From a virus, in the IMG/VR virus record IMGVR_UViG_3300021952_000029, positions 1 through 30,067 of that record: a DNA stretch of 30,067 nucleotides, one strand, 5' to 3'. How positions within the stretch are numbered: position 1 is the first letter of the stretch; every line of letters begins with the position of its first letter. Positions 12,045 through 21,167 of this stretch are shown piece after piece. The notes beneath the pieces were generated by a model. The model worked only from the letters and a program-made list of their open reading frames with translations. It did no database searches and was not told where the DNA came from. The position numbers were made by a program, and so were the translations under genes.

Positions 12045-14213
12045 ATGTTGGACAAACAAAACATCATCGTTGAGTACATTGAAGCACCTGCTGGCAACAA
12101 AGGAATCGTATTCCAAGTCGCCCACGAGGTGTACCTCAAGATGGTGGATTACCTTCGCTTAACCCAAGCCAAGAACACGTTCAACCGCCTGTCAGACTAC
12201 CACTACCTGAACATCGCTGTCAGCAATTCGACAGAGCCAATCCGTGGCATTGACTACATTCACCCCGTGGTGACACCTGGCGTAGATTACGCTACAGCAA
12301 TCATCACTAAGTGCTTGATGCCAAACGGAAAAGTTAACTTTGAGTTTGAGCGTTTCAGTGAGATGGACGGTGAGCAAGCCGCCCAAGCTACTGAAATGGT
12401 CAAGTACATGGTTAATTCCAAGAACGATTCATACGCAATCATTCGGGATTGGGCACAAGATTCTTTGTTGCACAAGAACGGCATTGTGATGATTTCGCCC
12501 GTGCGTGAACCTATTACTCAATACAAAGAGGTAGAAGGCACAAAAGATCAGTTGCGTGTGTTTGAAACAATGGCTGCTGAAAAGGGTTTGACCGTCAAGC
12601 GCCAAAACATGCGTAGGATTGACGTTGACCTGCAAGGCGTAATGCAGGAAATGATGGCTCCTGACGAGCAAGAACAGGTCCACAACCAGCAAGAAGAGAT
12701 GGATGAGGCCATCAAAGCCAATACTGTCTACCGTGCCAAGTACAAGATGACTGGATTCTCCACTTCAGTCAAGATCAAGCACGTTGCCCAGCACTATTTT
12801 GTCTGCAACCCAACAATTTCAGGCATTCAGGACCAAGATTTCGTGGGTTTTTACGACCCCATGACCATCCATGAGTGCAAATCACAGTTTCCGTATGTAG
12901 ATATTGAAAAGCTGGCAGAACATGCTGCTTACGGTCCTGCTGGAGCCTACCAAGCTGGTGCTTTGGAAAACGATCTGGCACTTCATGCCCGTGATTCCAC
13001 CCCAGTGCCTGGTCAAGGTGTGGTTGCCTCTGCTGGCGCTGACCGTTACAGCCGAGTCATCATGCTGACCACCGCATGGATTCGCAAAGATGTGGATGGT
13101 GACGGTGAAGAAGAGATCGTTGAATGTTGTTTCTCAGGCTCATACGTTTTGTATGTAAAAGAGGTTGATTTCATTCCTTTGGCGGCAATGTGCCCCAAGC
13201 CCATTACAGGGAACTTTTTTGGTTACTCTCTTGCCGAGCGCCTTGTGCCTATGCAGGAATACGCCACCTCGATTGCCCGTGCAGAGATGTCTTTTGCTAT
13301 GCAATCGTCTACACCCCGTATTGGTGTCAACCCAGAGTTCATCGATGCCGAGGAAATACAGCGTGGTGTGTCAGCCATGTTTGTTCTGGACCGCAAGTTC
13401 GACCCAACCAAGCACATCTACGAGTTCTCGCCCATGCAGGGTAACTTGGCGTATGTACAGTCATCTATGGAACGGTTTGAAGCCGACAAGATGGCAATGA
13501 TTGGCATGACAAGCCCTAACGATGTGCTGAATCCTGAAGTGATGAAGGATGGCAACAGCGGCTTTAAGTTGCAATTGGCTATGGGTCCTAACCAGTTGAT
13601 CCAAGACGAGATGGTCAAGAACTGTGCGATTGGTTTGCGGGATGCCCTGTACATCGTCTGGAAAACCCTCATCCAGTACGCTGATGATTACAACATTCAA
13701 CAGTTGGCTGGTGTGTGCGGTAAAGGCAAGCCATTCATGGATGCCATTTCGATGGACAACTACGAGTTCATTGACCGCAAGCTGATCAACATTGACTTGG
13801 CTTTGGGTTTCCTGTCAGACGAGAACCGTTTGACCCGCCAACAGCTGATTGGACAAGCCCAGGCTCAGTTCAGCCAGCTGATGATGCAGATTGACCCAAG
13901 CGCCCCTGAGTTGTTTGCCAAGATGCGTAGACCATTTGAAGATACCTTGCGAGTTCTGGGTGTCAAGGATGTGGATGCGTATTTGCCAACCATTGAAGAA
14001 GCCGCTAAAGTTGCACAGGCTAAATCACAGCAAGGTCCTAGCGCAGAGCAAAAAGAAATTCAGTCCAAGACTGACCTCAATAATGCCAAGGCAAAAGAGT
14101 CTGAAACTGTATCTGCATTGAATATGAAGAAGGCTGAGGATATTGACACCGACAATATGTTTGAGGCTTTGGCGGCAAAACGAGGTAAACTTAATGCCGT
14201 TGAAATCGATTAA
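12045..14213 (+). CDS. portal protein, P22-like
   Basis: A 722-residue protein directly after the terminase, with AAAGGA before ATG 12045. Size and order match the portal of P22-type podoviruses (725 residues in P22), the dodecameric ring through which DNA enters and leaves the head. Consistent sequence stretches are DSLLHKNGIVMISPVREP early, VDGDGEEEIVECCFSGSYVL and PITGNFFGYSLAERLVPMQE in the middle, followed by long helices, as in portal stem and wing domains. The C-terminal 90 residues are a charged coiled stretch (AAKVAQAKSQQGPSAEQKEI) like the barrel/tail part of P22 portals. Confidence 0.88.
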   Translation: MLDKQNIIVEYIEAPAGNKGIVFQVAHEVYLKMVDYLRLTQAKNTFNRLSDYHYLNIAVSNSTEPIRGIDYIHPVVTPGVDYATAIITKCLMPNGKVNFEFERFSEMDGEQAAQATEMVKYMVNSKNDSYAIIRDWAQDSLLHKNGIVMISPVREPITQYKEVEGTKDQLRVFETMAAEKGLTVKRQNMRRIDVDLQGVMQEMMAPDEQEQVHNQQEEMDEAIKANTVYRAKYKMTGFSTSVKIKHVAQHYFVCNPTISGIQDQDFVGFYDPMTIHECKSQFPYVDIEKLAEHAAYGPAGAYQAGALENDLALHARDSTPVPGQGVVASAGADRYSRVIMLTTAWIRKDVDGDGEEEIVECCFSGSYVLYVKEVDFIPLAAMCPKPITGNFFGYSLAERLVPMQEYATSIARAEMSFAMQSSTPRIGVNPEFIDAEEIQRGVSAMFVLDRKFDPTKHIYEFSPMQGNLAYVQSSMERFEADKMAMIGMTSPNDVLNPEVMKDGNSGFKLQLAMGPNQLIQDEMVKNCAIGLRDALYIVWKTLIQYADDYNIQQLAGVCGKGKPFMDAISMDNYEFIDRKLINIDLALGFLSDENRLTRQQLIGQAQAQFSQLMMQIDPSAPELFAKMRRPFEDTLRVLGVKDVDAYLPTIEEAAKVAQAKSQQGPSAEQKEIQSKTDLNNAKAKESETVSALNMKKAEDIDTDNMFEALAAKRGKLNAVEID

Positions 14214-14221
14214 GGATTGCA

Positions 14222-14539
14222 ATGAAAAGCTTGGTATTGAATATACGGGAACACTTTAACAAGCGGACAAAAGCCGCTGATATACATAACGATGCTGATG
14301 TAACTCGAAAAACTCTGGTAATTGAAAACGGGGAGTGTGCTTCCCGCCTCATCAAGAATGAGGATTTTGCATTGCTATTCAACCTGTACAGGTTTGATCT
14401 GCTGGGTCGGTTAGAGGAGTCTCGCACTGATCCAGAACGTATTGAGAACGCATTTAATGTTGCTGGAGTCCGAGATTTCATTGGCTTCGTTGAGAAGACT
14501 GAATATCTGGGAAAAATGGCAAAAAAGTCCATTAACTAA
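14222..14539 (+). CDS. small protein between portal and scaffold
   Basis: A 105-residue, mostly helical, basic/acidic mixed protein (LVLNIREHFNKRTKAADIHN, later NEDFALLFNLYRFDLLGRLE). Its ribosome site (TAAGGATT) overlaps the portal stop. No domain is recognised. Genes at this place in podoviruses are often small head-assembly factors, but nothing in the sequence proves that. Confidence 0.7.
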   Translation: MKSLVLNIREHFNKRTKAADIHNDADVTRKTLVIENGECASRLIKNEDFALLFNLYRFDLLGRLEESRTDPERIENAFNVAGVRDFIGFVEKTEYLGKMAKKSIN

Positions 14540-14555
14540 CAGAAAAGAGTAAACT

Positions 14556-15674
14556 ATGTCAGACGTAATCACGCAAGTGACCGCCCCTGAGCAAACTGGT
14601 ATGGCGAATCCCGCCGATGCTATCGCTGCAATGATTGCCGCTAACAAGCGTAACAGTCCGCAACCCGATGGCAGTTCACCACCACCAGCAGGACAAGAGG
14701 AAGCGAAAGCCGAATCCCCTGAGGCGGCTCCTGTTGAGGAAGCCGAACCTGAAGATGGTATTGTTAATGAGTCAGAAACTGAAGACTCAGAAAATACTGA
14801 TGAGGCCACCGATGGTGTAACCGAGCCAGTTAATTTCTTAGAGTTTGCAGAGCAGAATCCTGACATGCTGTGGAGAATTCCCAATAAGGACGCTGAAGGC
14901 GGCTTTATCGAGATCCCAGTATCAAAGGCTGCTGCTATTTTGGGTCAGGGCAGTGCTATCCATGAAAATGCTCGTAAGCTTAAAGCCGAACGAGCCGAGT
15001 TTGAAGAGCTAACAAGTAAGCGCATTAGTGAACTTGATGGTTTGCAGATAGGGTTGGAGTTAACCATTGTTCCTCAGTTGCAATCAGCGGCAGATGAACT
15101 GATTACTCTCCAGCAATATAACCAGCAATGGCAGCAGATCTATCAAAATGCGAGTGATCCAGCCGAGAAGGCGCAAGCAGAGGCGGCTATCCGTCAGAAC
15201 GCTTCGCTGATCGATGAGAAGTCGCAGTACATTAAGGCGAATCGGCCTAAGGTTGAGAATTTCTTTCAACAACGGTCTGCTTATGTCCAGCAACAACTGG
15301 AACAAGCTAGGCAGTCGTTTACAGATAAGGAATTGAGCAACAAGGCAAACTTTACTGAACTTCGTGAGAAGCTTGGTAAAGAATGGAAAGGTGCAACGGG
15401 TTCTTATGTGCCTGGTGTCCAGAACATTGATCTGGTATCTGGTGATGAGTATCTGTTGGGGTTGATTCGGGACGGTATGAAGTTCCGAGAAGGACCTAAG
15501 GTGCGTAATGTGGGTAGTTCGTTGGCAGCAGCCAGCCGACCAGTCACAAAAGCCAAGACCTCTCCCGAGAATGAAGTTGAGAAGCTCCAAAAACAGGCTA
15601 AGTCAGGCGATAAGAATGCGGCACGGGATCTTTTAGCAACCATGCTTGCAGCAAATAAACAACGCAAGCGTTAA
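14556..15674 (+). CDS. probable capsid scaffolding protein
   Basis: A 372-residue protein directly before the major capsid gene. The first 90 or so residues are disordered, acidic and Ala/Pro/Glu-rich (EEAKAESPEAAPVEEAEPED). A short folded element follows (NFLEFAEQNPDMLWRIPNKD, 92-111), then long coiled-coil helices (about 135-285: RKLKAERAEFEELTSKRISE, FFQQRSAYVQQQLEQARQSF) and a basic end (DLLATMLAANKQRKR). This acidic start, coiled middle and basic helical tail are the usual plan of scaffolds, whose positive C-terminus binds the capsid shell. No protease motif is seen. Confidence 0.75.
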   Translation: MSDVITQVTAPEQTGMANPADAIAAMIAANKRNSPQPDGSSPPPAGQEEAKAESPEAAPVEEAEPEDGIVNESETEDSENTDEATDGVTEPVNFLEFAEQNPDMLWRIPNKDAEGGFIEIPVSKAAAILGQGSAIHENARKLKAERAEFEELTSKRISELDGLQIGLELTIVPQLQSAADELITLQQYNQQWQQIYQNASDPAEKAQAEAAIRQNASLIDEKSQYIKANRPKVENFFQQRSAYVQQQLEQARQSFTDKELSNKANFTELREKLGKEWKGATGSYVPGVQNIDLVSGDEYLLGLIRDGMKFREGPKVRNVGSSLAAASRPVTKAKTSPENEVEKLQKQAKSGDKNAARDLLATMLAANKQRKR

Positions 15675-15687
15675 ACAGGAGTTTTAA

Positions 15688-16845
15688 ATGTCTACTATCA
15701 CCTCTGCCAACCTTGGCAACGGCAACGGTTCGTACACAACCGACATCGTGGTTAAAGACCTCGATATGACTGTCTCTAACTATGTTAAAGACCGTACCCC
15801 TCTGACCAACATGGCAATGAGCAAGAAGCGCAAAGTCAACTCGACTCTGCACATCTGGCCCGTTGACTACTATCGCACCCCAGCCTTGAACGCCAAGCTG
15901 GAAGGCGCTGCTGTTGCCGCTTCTCAAGCTGACAACAACACCCGTGCCAACTGCGGTAACTACACACAGATTTTCACCACTGTGATCGGTGCTACTGGCA
16001 CTGCTCGTGCTGTTGAACAAGCTGGTGGCGATCCACAAGCCTACCAAGAAGTCAAGCAATTGACTGAAATCATGTTTGACGTTGAACTGCAAATGGTTCG
16101 TGCTGACGGTGCTTCTATCAAGTACTCTGGTCAGTCTGCCACTCAAGGTGCTTCGCCTAACAACGGTCGTCGCTTTGGTTCGCTGTACTCGTTCGCTGGT
16201 ACACGTTCTGGCAACCCTACCACTGGTACTGCGGTTCTGAACCTGGCAACTTCTGACGGTAACGACACAACCTCTACCACTAGCACCAACCAACCTTTCA
16301 ACGGTTTGTTGAGCAACGCTGGTCTGGGTTACTTCTCGTTCTCCAGCGGTCAGACTCTGCAACAGTTCAGCCCTTATACCTATAAGCAGCTGGTTACTAC
16401 TGCCGAGCAACGTTTCAATGCCAAGATTACCAACATGGTAGTCCCAACATCGATGCGTACTCACATCAGTGACATGATGCCTACTAGCCGTTCGATCAAC
16501 CGTTTCAACCCTGCTGACAAGGGCGACACGATTGGTACTTACGAGGGTGATTTCAACTACACCTACCAGATCGATGACTCTTGGGTTATGGATCAAACAG
16601 GTGCAGACAACACTTCCGTGTTGTTCTTGAACCCTGACGTTATCCAGTGGGGTAGCTTGCGTGAACTCGGTCCTAACAATGAAGTGTTTAGCTCTGCTGA
16701 CGCATCTTTGGACCAGTACATCATGGAAGGCACATTGATTGTGCGTAACCCAGCTGGTGTGGCTGTTTTGGCTGGTACATCGTCTACTGGTGCTGCTGTG
16801 ACAACTCCTCGTCCAGCCGCTCAAGTACAGCGTTACCTGAGCTAA
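15688..16845 (+). CDS. major capsid protein, SU10/DUF5309-like
   Basis: A 385-residue HK97-fold candidate with the strongest ribosome site around (ACAGGAG) and very even, optimal-looking codon use. Seen: DMTVSNYVKDRTPLTNMAMS near the start, HIWPVDYYRTPALNAKLEGA, then GYFSFSSGQTLQQFSPYTYK and a C-terminal FSSADASLDQYIMEGTLIVR. The 'TPLTNMAMSKKRKVNSTLHIW' style start, like the DSWVMDQTGADNTSVLFLNP segment, matches the DUF5309 family that holds the phage SU10 capsid protein. Order (after scaffold) and length support it. A hairpin follows directly after the stop. Confidence 0.85.
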   Translation: MSTITSANLGNGNGSYTTDIVVKDLDMTVSNYVKDRTPLTNMAMSKKRKVNSTLHIWPVDYYRTPALNAKLEGAAVAASQADNNTRANCGNYTQIFTTVIGATGTARAVEQAGGDPQAYQEVKQLTEIMFDVELQMVRADGASIKYSGQSATQGASPNNGRRFGSLYSFAGTRSGNPTTGTAVLNLATSDGNDTTSTTSTNQPFNGLLSNAGLGYFSFSSGQTLQQFSPYTYKQLVTTAEQRFNAKITNMVVPTSMRTHISDMMPTSRSINRFNPADKGDTIGTYEGDFNYTYQIDDSWVMDQTGADNTSVLFLNPDVIQWGSLRELGPNNEVFSSADASLDQYIMEGTLIVRNPAGVAVLAGTSSTGAAVTTPRPAAQVQRYLS

Positions 16846-16860
16846 GCCCTAGGGCTTTTC
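16844..16860 (+). terminator. hairpin after the capsid gene, weak terminator or processing site
   Basis: AAGCCCTAGGGCTT (16844-16857) is a perfect 14-base palindrome starting inside the capsid stop codon and followed by only TTTT. The short T run suggests partial termination, giving more capsid than tail transcript, or mRNA end protection. GGGGCTCCT is then repeated (16865-16873 and 16878-16886). Confidence 0.5.
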
Positions 16861-16908
16861 TGAAGGGGCTCCTCACGGGGCTCCTTTGGTAAAGCATGGA
16901 GTAAAGCA

Positions 16909-17400
16909 ATGGATGATGAAGTAAAGATTGACGAAACCTATTATTCAGGCGGCATCCTTGAAGGCGGCATTGACGGTGTATTCCGTCATAACGACAAGCT
17001 GTTCAATGAAGTCAAGTCTGGTACTTGGTCGCAAACATTCAACACCCCCAACATCAACTACAAGGTCGGTGCTGTAGATGGTGTACGGTATGTACAGTAC
17101 GACCAGAAGAACGTAGAAGTCATTCGTCAAAAATGCAAGGAATTGAGGGAATTCTACAAAGAGCATGGCACTGAAAACCCGTTTTTTGCGGGTACTGCTC
17201 ACATGATGGAGTTACCTAAGTGTTTTGCACATGAGATCAGTTCCAAGTGGTTTAACAACCGTCCTTGGGAGCTGATTAAGCGGGATAAAGCAGACAAAAT
17301 TCTGTTTTATGCCATTGTTAACGAGTACTACAGTGATTTTGTTTGTCATCCCACAGGCAAGATCCCTCTGCCCTATAATCCGTCTATACCTACGAAATGA
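16909..17400 (+). CDS. hypothetical protein between capsid and adaptor
   Basis: A 163-residue protein with GGAG about ten bases upstream. It is aromatic and lysine-rich (TYYSGGILEGGIDGVFRHND, later REFYKEHGTENPFFAGTAHM, and KADKILFYAIVNEYYSDF), with an alpha/beta look and two or three cysteines. No family is recognised. Sitting between the capsid and adaptor genes, it is most simply a head-completion or decoration candidate, but this rests on position only. Confidence 0.75.
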   Translation: MDDEVKIDETYYSGGILEGGIDGVFRHNDKLFNEVKSGTWSQTFNTPNINYKVGAVDGVRYVQYDQKNVEVIRQKCKELREFYKEHGTENPFFAGTAHMMELPKCFAHEISSKWFNNRPWELIKRDKADKILFYAIVNEYYSDFVCHPTGKIPLPYNPSIPTK

Positions 17401-17409
17401 GGATGTTCT

Positions 17410-18393
17410 ATGGCCCTTTTCATCCAATCAGCTAACGCCCTTGTTAGCCGTATCGCACAGTGGGTAGGGGCCATTCCAAGTAGCATCTCCATCAATGCTA
17501 CCGCTTTCAACTCCGCAACTGGAGTTATCACCTGTTCAGCAAACCCAACATCTGCCGTATTGGTAGGCGACTTTATTGGCCCCAACATGATGGGTCCATT
17601 CTCCGCAGTTCTGGCTGTTAGCTCTACAACCATCACCGTAAACGACCCTGATGGCATGTGGGTAGGCATTACTTATCCAGCCACCATCCTGAAGTTGCCA
17701 TCTGCCTCGTCTTTGGAGATCCAATCCTGCATCCAAATGGCTGAGTTGAAAATGCGTACCATTGAGCTTCCTGCTTTGCGCTCAGATCCGTATGCCACTG
17801 TTGCTCCTGCAACCCTGACAACCAATGCCCAAGGCATGGCTCCTATCCCCTCGGATATGTGCTTTCCAATCTTGTTCTTCCAAGAGTCTCCACCGTCTAA
17901 CCAGCCACCAGGTGCTACTGCTTTGGGTCCTTGGATTGTGTATGACCGTGTGGGTGACCGTGAGATTATCCGTAGGCGCATGATTGACCAACTGTACATC
18001 CGACCTTTCGGTGTGCCACGGGTTATTCGTGCTTCGTTTTCTGAAGTTGGTCCAAACTATGTGTTTACGCCCAATCCAGGCGAAAACGTGGTCATCAAAG
18101 CCTATTACCAAAAGACTTTCCCATTCTTGTTCAGCACAACAGGCGATGCCTTGAATCCTATTGTGCAAAGTAACGGGGTACTTGCATCTTTTCCTGAAGG
18201 CTACTTGTACGGTACTTTGTCGGCTTACTACGACAAGAACAAGAACGTAGAAGAGTCTCAGAAATGGGATGCTCGATTTGACGCAGCTTACGGCTTGATT
18301 GAAGATCAAAACTACAAAGGCAAGTGGCGTGGTGGTGATCAGCACCTTACATCTGAATACCAGCCCCGCAACTACAGATATTCGTTCAAATAA
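17410..18393 (+). CDS. head-tail adaptor protein, SU10-adaptor-like
   Basis: A 327-residue protein. The helical N-terminus (SANALVSRIAQWVGAIPS) is followed by a beta insertion (TAFNSATGVITCSANPTSAV), then LEIQSCIQMAELKMRTIELP, a strand-rich middle with YDRVGDREIIRRRMIDQLY, and a C-terminal helical part (FPEGYLYGTLSAYYDKNKNV, ESQKWDARFDAAYGLIEDQN). The ending, a 'GTLSAYY...E...KW..RFD.AYGLIEDQN' helix pair, is typical of podovirus adaptor (gatekeeper) rings that join portal and nozzle. SU10-type capsid upstream supports the SU10-adaptor comparison. No database check was possible. Confidence 0.7.
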   Translation: MALFIQSANALVSRIAQWVGAIPSSISINATAFNSATGVITCSANPTSAVLVGDFIGPNMMGPFSAVLAVSSTTITVNDPDGMWVGITYPATILKLPSASSLEIQSCIQMAELKMRTIELPALRSDPYATVAPATLTTNAQGMAPIPSDMCFPILFFQESPPSNQPPGATALGPWIVYDRVGDREIIRRRMIDQLYIRPFGVPRVIRASFSEVGPNYVFTPNPGENVVIKAYYQKTFPFLFSTTGDALNPIVQSNGVLASFPEGYLYGTLSAYYDKNKNVEESQKWDARFDAAYGLIEDQNYKGKWRGGDQHLTSEYQPRNYRYSFK

Positions 18394-18416
18394 GCTAAAA
18401 GTATTAAGGAATAGAC

Positions 18417-20291
18417 ATGGCTACAAGCGGTCTTTATGGGAATACAGCATCAAGTACAGTAGCCCTGCCTTCTGGTTCAGAATCAACTGGTCTGTACGGC
18501 AACAATACTGTATTTGGTGGGACTTACTTTGAGTGGCTGATCTTCCAAGAATCAGCTACTGCGCCAGCAACACCTACTGGCGGTTCTTGGGACTTTGTAA
18601 CCAACATAGGAACACCTCCTACTGGCTGGCTTAATTCGCCCCCAGTCAACCCTACCTACACGGTTTGGTTGTCGCTTGCTATTGTTAACTCCAAGACTCC
18701 AACAACATTGGTCTGGTCAGCACCAGGTCCATTGGTTAAACAGGGTCCTACGGGCCCCACGGGTTCTGCGGGTATCAACGGAGCTACTGGCCCCACGGGT
18801 CCGCAGGGTCCACAGGGTTTGACAGGTGGCGCTGGCCCCACGGGTCCACAAGGTGTTACTGGCCCTACTGGTAGCACAGGTTTGACTGGCGCTACCGGAC
18901 CTACAGGCCCTCAAGGTGTTCAAGGTGTTGGCGGACCTACGGGCCCGACAGGAGCCGCATCTACTGTTGTCGGACCTACGGGGCCCACAGGTAGTCTAGG
19001 CCCAACAGGCAATACAGGTAATACAGGCCCCACGGGCCCGACAGGTAGTGTAGGCCCAACAGGTGCTGGTGGCGCTTTGGGTTATTACGGTCTGTTTATC
19101 AGTACTGCTAACCAAACAAATGCTGGAACAACTACAGCCAACTTGCTGGCTTTGGATACGTCCGTTAGAACATTTGGCATTACCAACTCATCTGGCACTT
19201 TGACGTTTGCCAATACTGGCAAATATCAGATTACTACAGAACTGGCTGCATCCAACTCGTCTGGAGCCAACCCAGTATTCAGGTCGTGGTTGTCTCAGAA
19301 CGGCACAAACGTGCCTAACAGCTTGCAGGACATTCAGTTGTTGGGTGGTTCTGGCAATGTGTCCATGACCAGCTGTACATGGATTCTTGACATTACTGCT
19401 GGCGACACAATCCAAGTCTATTGGTCAAGCACAGCTACAACTGTCAGTTTGGTCTACCAGACTGGTGGCACAAGCCCAACTCGCCCAGCATCTGCCAGTG
19501 CGATAGTTGCAGTTGCACAGGTCATGAACAACCAGATTGGCCCAACAGGCCCTACTGGAAGTACTGGCTTGACTGGCCCTACAGGCCCCACAGGTGCTAC
19601 TGGTGCGGCAAGTACTGTTGCTGGCCCTACAGGTCCGACAGGAGCTACAGGTAGCACCCCTGCTATTGGCGGTTCAACTACCCAGGTTCAGTACAACAAC
19701 GCTGGTGTGTTTGCTGGTTCTGCCAACCTGACATTTAACGGCACAACATTGACCGCAGCAGGACTTTCTGGTCCTTTGAACGGCAGTGTGGGTGCAACAA
19801 CACCTTCTTCTGGTGCTTTCACAAGCCTGACAGCATCGTCTGACCCATCGTTTACCTCTACAGGTGCTGTTCAGCTTCCTTCGGGAACAACTGCTCAACA
19901 ACCAACAGGTGTAGCGGGTAAGTTGCGATTCAACACCACTACAACCCAGTTTGAAGGCTACAACGGCACAACCTGGGCATCTGTGGGTGGTGCGTCAATC
20001 AGTAACGACACCAGCACAGCAACAGCGGTTTATCCGTTGTTTGCAGGGGCTACAAGCGGCACTGCGCTGACTGTCTATACCAGCAACGCCAATTACCTTT
20101 ACACGCCTTCTACGGGCGAATTAAAGGCCAAAGAACTAGTTGCTACAAACGGTATCGTAATTAACAGCGGTACTGTGGGTAGTTCCTACACAATTGCAAC
20201 TGGTACAAACGGGTTTTCTGTTGGTCCAATCACCATTAACTCAGGAGTTACTGTTACGGTATCTTCTGGTCAACGCTACATTGTCATTTAA
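18417..20291 (+). CDS. collagen-like tail fibre with C1q/TNF-like domain
   Basis: A 624-residue fibre. Order: an N-terminal domain (1-108) probably fixing it to the tail; a collagen-like Gly-X-Y region rich in GPTGPTG (109-218, interrupted by AASTVV at 180-185); a beta-rich domain (about 221-370) that reads like the C1q/TNF jelly roll of bacterial collagen-like spore proteins ([45 protein letters not shown]); a second collagen-like run (374-412); then a fibre part with PGTTAQ-type repeats ([20 protein letters not shown]) and a beta-rich end. Collagen-like runs trimerise. A jelly roll between two triple helices is a plausible receptor- or glycan-binding head. Ribosome site AAGGA. Confidence 0.85.
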   Translation: MATSGLYGNTASSTVALPSGSESTGLYGNNTVFGGTYFEWLIFQESATAPATPTGGSWDFVTNIGTPPTGWLNSPPVNPTYTVWLSLAIVNSKTPTTLVWSAPGPLVKQGPTGPTGSAGINGATGPTGPQGPQGLTGGAGPTGPQGVTGPTGSTGLTGATGPTGPQGVQGVGGPTGPTGAASTVVGPTGPTGSLGPTGNTGNTGPTGPTGSVGPTGAGGALGYYGLFISTANQTNAGTTTANLLALDTSVRTFGITNSSGTLTFANTGKYQITTELAASNSSGANPVFRSWLSQNGTNVPNSLQDIQLLGGSGNVSMTSCTWILDITAGDTIQVYWSSTATTVSLVYQTGGTSPTRPASASAIVAVAQVMNNQIGPTGPTGSTGLTGPTGPTGATGAASTVAGPTGPTGATGSTPAIGGSTTQVQYNNAGVFAGSANLTFNGTTLTAAGLSGPLNGSVGATTPSSGAFTSLTASSDPSFTSTGAVQLPSGTTAQQPTGVAGKLRFNTTTTQFEGYNGTTWASVGGASISNDTSTATAVYPLFAGATSGTALTVYTSNANYLYTPSTGELKAKELVATNGIVINSGTVGSSYTIATGTNGFSVGPITINSGVTVTVSSGQRYIVI

Positions 20292-20300
20292 GGGGTTGCG

Positions 20301-21143
20301 ATGAGTTCAATCAGCGCAGGAACAACCAGCACCACTGGATTGGTGGCTACATCAGATACCACGGGTACATTGGTATTGCAGACAGGTTCAACACCGACAA
20401 CGGCATTGACCATTGATACAAGCCAGAACATTGGCGTGGGTGTCACTCCGAGTACTTGGGCATCTGGTTGGAAAACTTTGCAAATTGGGGCGGGTGCTAA
20501 CTTTATTGGCAGAACTGGTGTTGTAAACCAGTTGCAATTGGTCGCCAACGGTTATTTCAACGGCACAAACTACATATACCAAAACACTGGTGAAGCTACT
20601 CAATATTACCAAACAGGTGGACAACACGTTTGGGCTTATTCTGCATCAGGTACGGCAGGTAATGCGATTACCTTTACACAGGCAATGTCATTAGATATTA
20701 ACGGAAATTTGCTGGTTGGAAAAACTACAAATAACACAGGCGCAAAGCTTTCATCATCAGCTGGCATTGGAACTGAAAACACTGCAACAGGTAGATTCTC
20801 AACTGTTGAATATGGTTCTGGAGCAAATGGAACATTTACAACCATCACAGTTGTGATGACTGTAACTGGAAGTCCACCAACTTGCTTGCTGGAAATACAA
20901 ATGTGCGGTTATGGAAACACATACCTTGATTGGCTTTATGGTAGTTACGGGTTGTCATCTTCATATAGTGAAGTAATGAGAAACAACGCTTCTAGCGGAA
21001 CTACTGTTGCGGTAACATTTGGAGCTTCAACTCTTACAGCAACTATTACAACCAGCGTAACCCATCCAGTTGTCAAAATAAAAGCAACATCTGGGGGCCT
21101 TGCTGCTGGTTTAACAACTTTGCCAACAATTGCATTTGCTTAA
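20301..21143 (+). CDS. tail fibre paralogue without S74 domain
   Basis: A 280-residue fibre protein. Residues 1-142 share a framework with the next two genes (TALTIDTSQNIGVGVTPSTW, later ASGTAGNAITFTQAMSLDIN, NLLVGKT). After about residue 145 it has its own beta-rich end (FTTITVVMTVTGSPPTCLLE, GYGNTYLDWLYGSYGL), while the S74 self-cleaving chaperone of its paralogues is missing. It may carry a distinct receptor-binding tip or may have lost its chaperone through recombination. Ribosome site AAGGGG overlaps the previous stop. Confidence 0.8.
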   Translation: MSSISAGTTSTTGLVATSDTTGTLVLQTGSTPTTALTIDTSQNIGVGVTPSTWASGWKTLQIGAGANFIGRTGVVNQLQLVANGYFNGTNYIYQNTGEATQYYQTGGQHVWAYSASGTAGNAITFTQAMSLDINGNLLVGKTTNNTGAKLSSSAGIGTENTATGRFSTVEYGSGANGTFTTITVVMTVTGSPPTCLLEIQMCGYGNTYLDWLYGSYGLSSSYSEVMRNNASSGTTVAVTFGASTLTATITTSVTHPVVKIKATSGGLAAGLTTLPTIAFA

Positions 21144-21167
21144 CAAATCAACTCTTAAAGGCAAACA

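Noticed and set aside
14411-14884. 157-residue Ser/Ala-rich antisense frame across the start of the scaffold
   Set aside because: It arises from the Ala/Glu/Pro codons of the acidic scaffold N-terminus and spans a gene junction.
15598-16824. 408-residue open frame antisense to the capsid gene
   Set aside because: It mirrors the strongly biased codons of the capsid gene, has no ribosome site and reads as Thr/Ser/Val/Arg-rich nonsense with no motif; the capsid frame is clearly the real one.
17782-18345. 187-residue frame antisense to the adaptor gene
   Set aside because: No start signal; shadow of the well supported adaptor frame.
18656-18877. antisense frame with GPVGPV repeats that looks collagen-like
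   Set aside because: The complement of Gly-Pro-Thr codons reads as Gly-Pro-Val in one antisense frame, so this is an arithmetic reflection of the sense fibre repeats. The same holds for 19454-19657.
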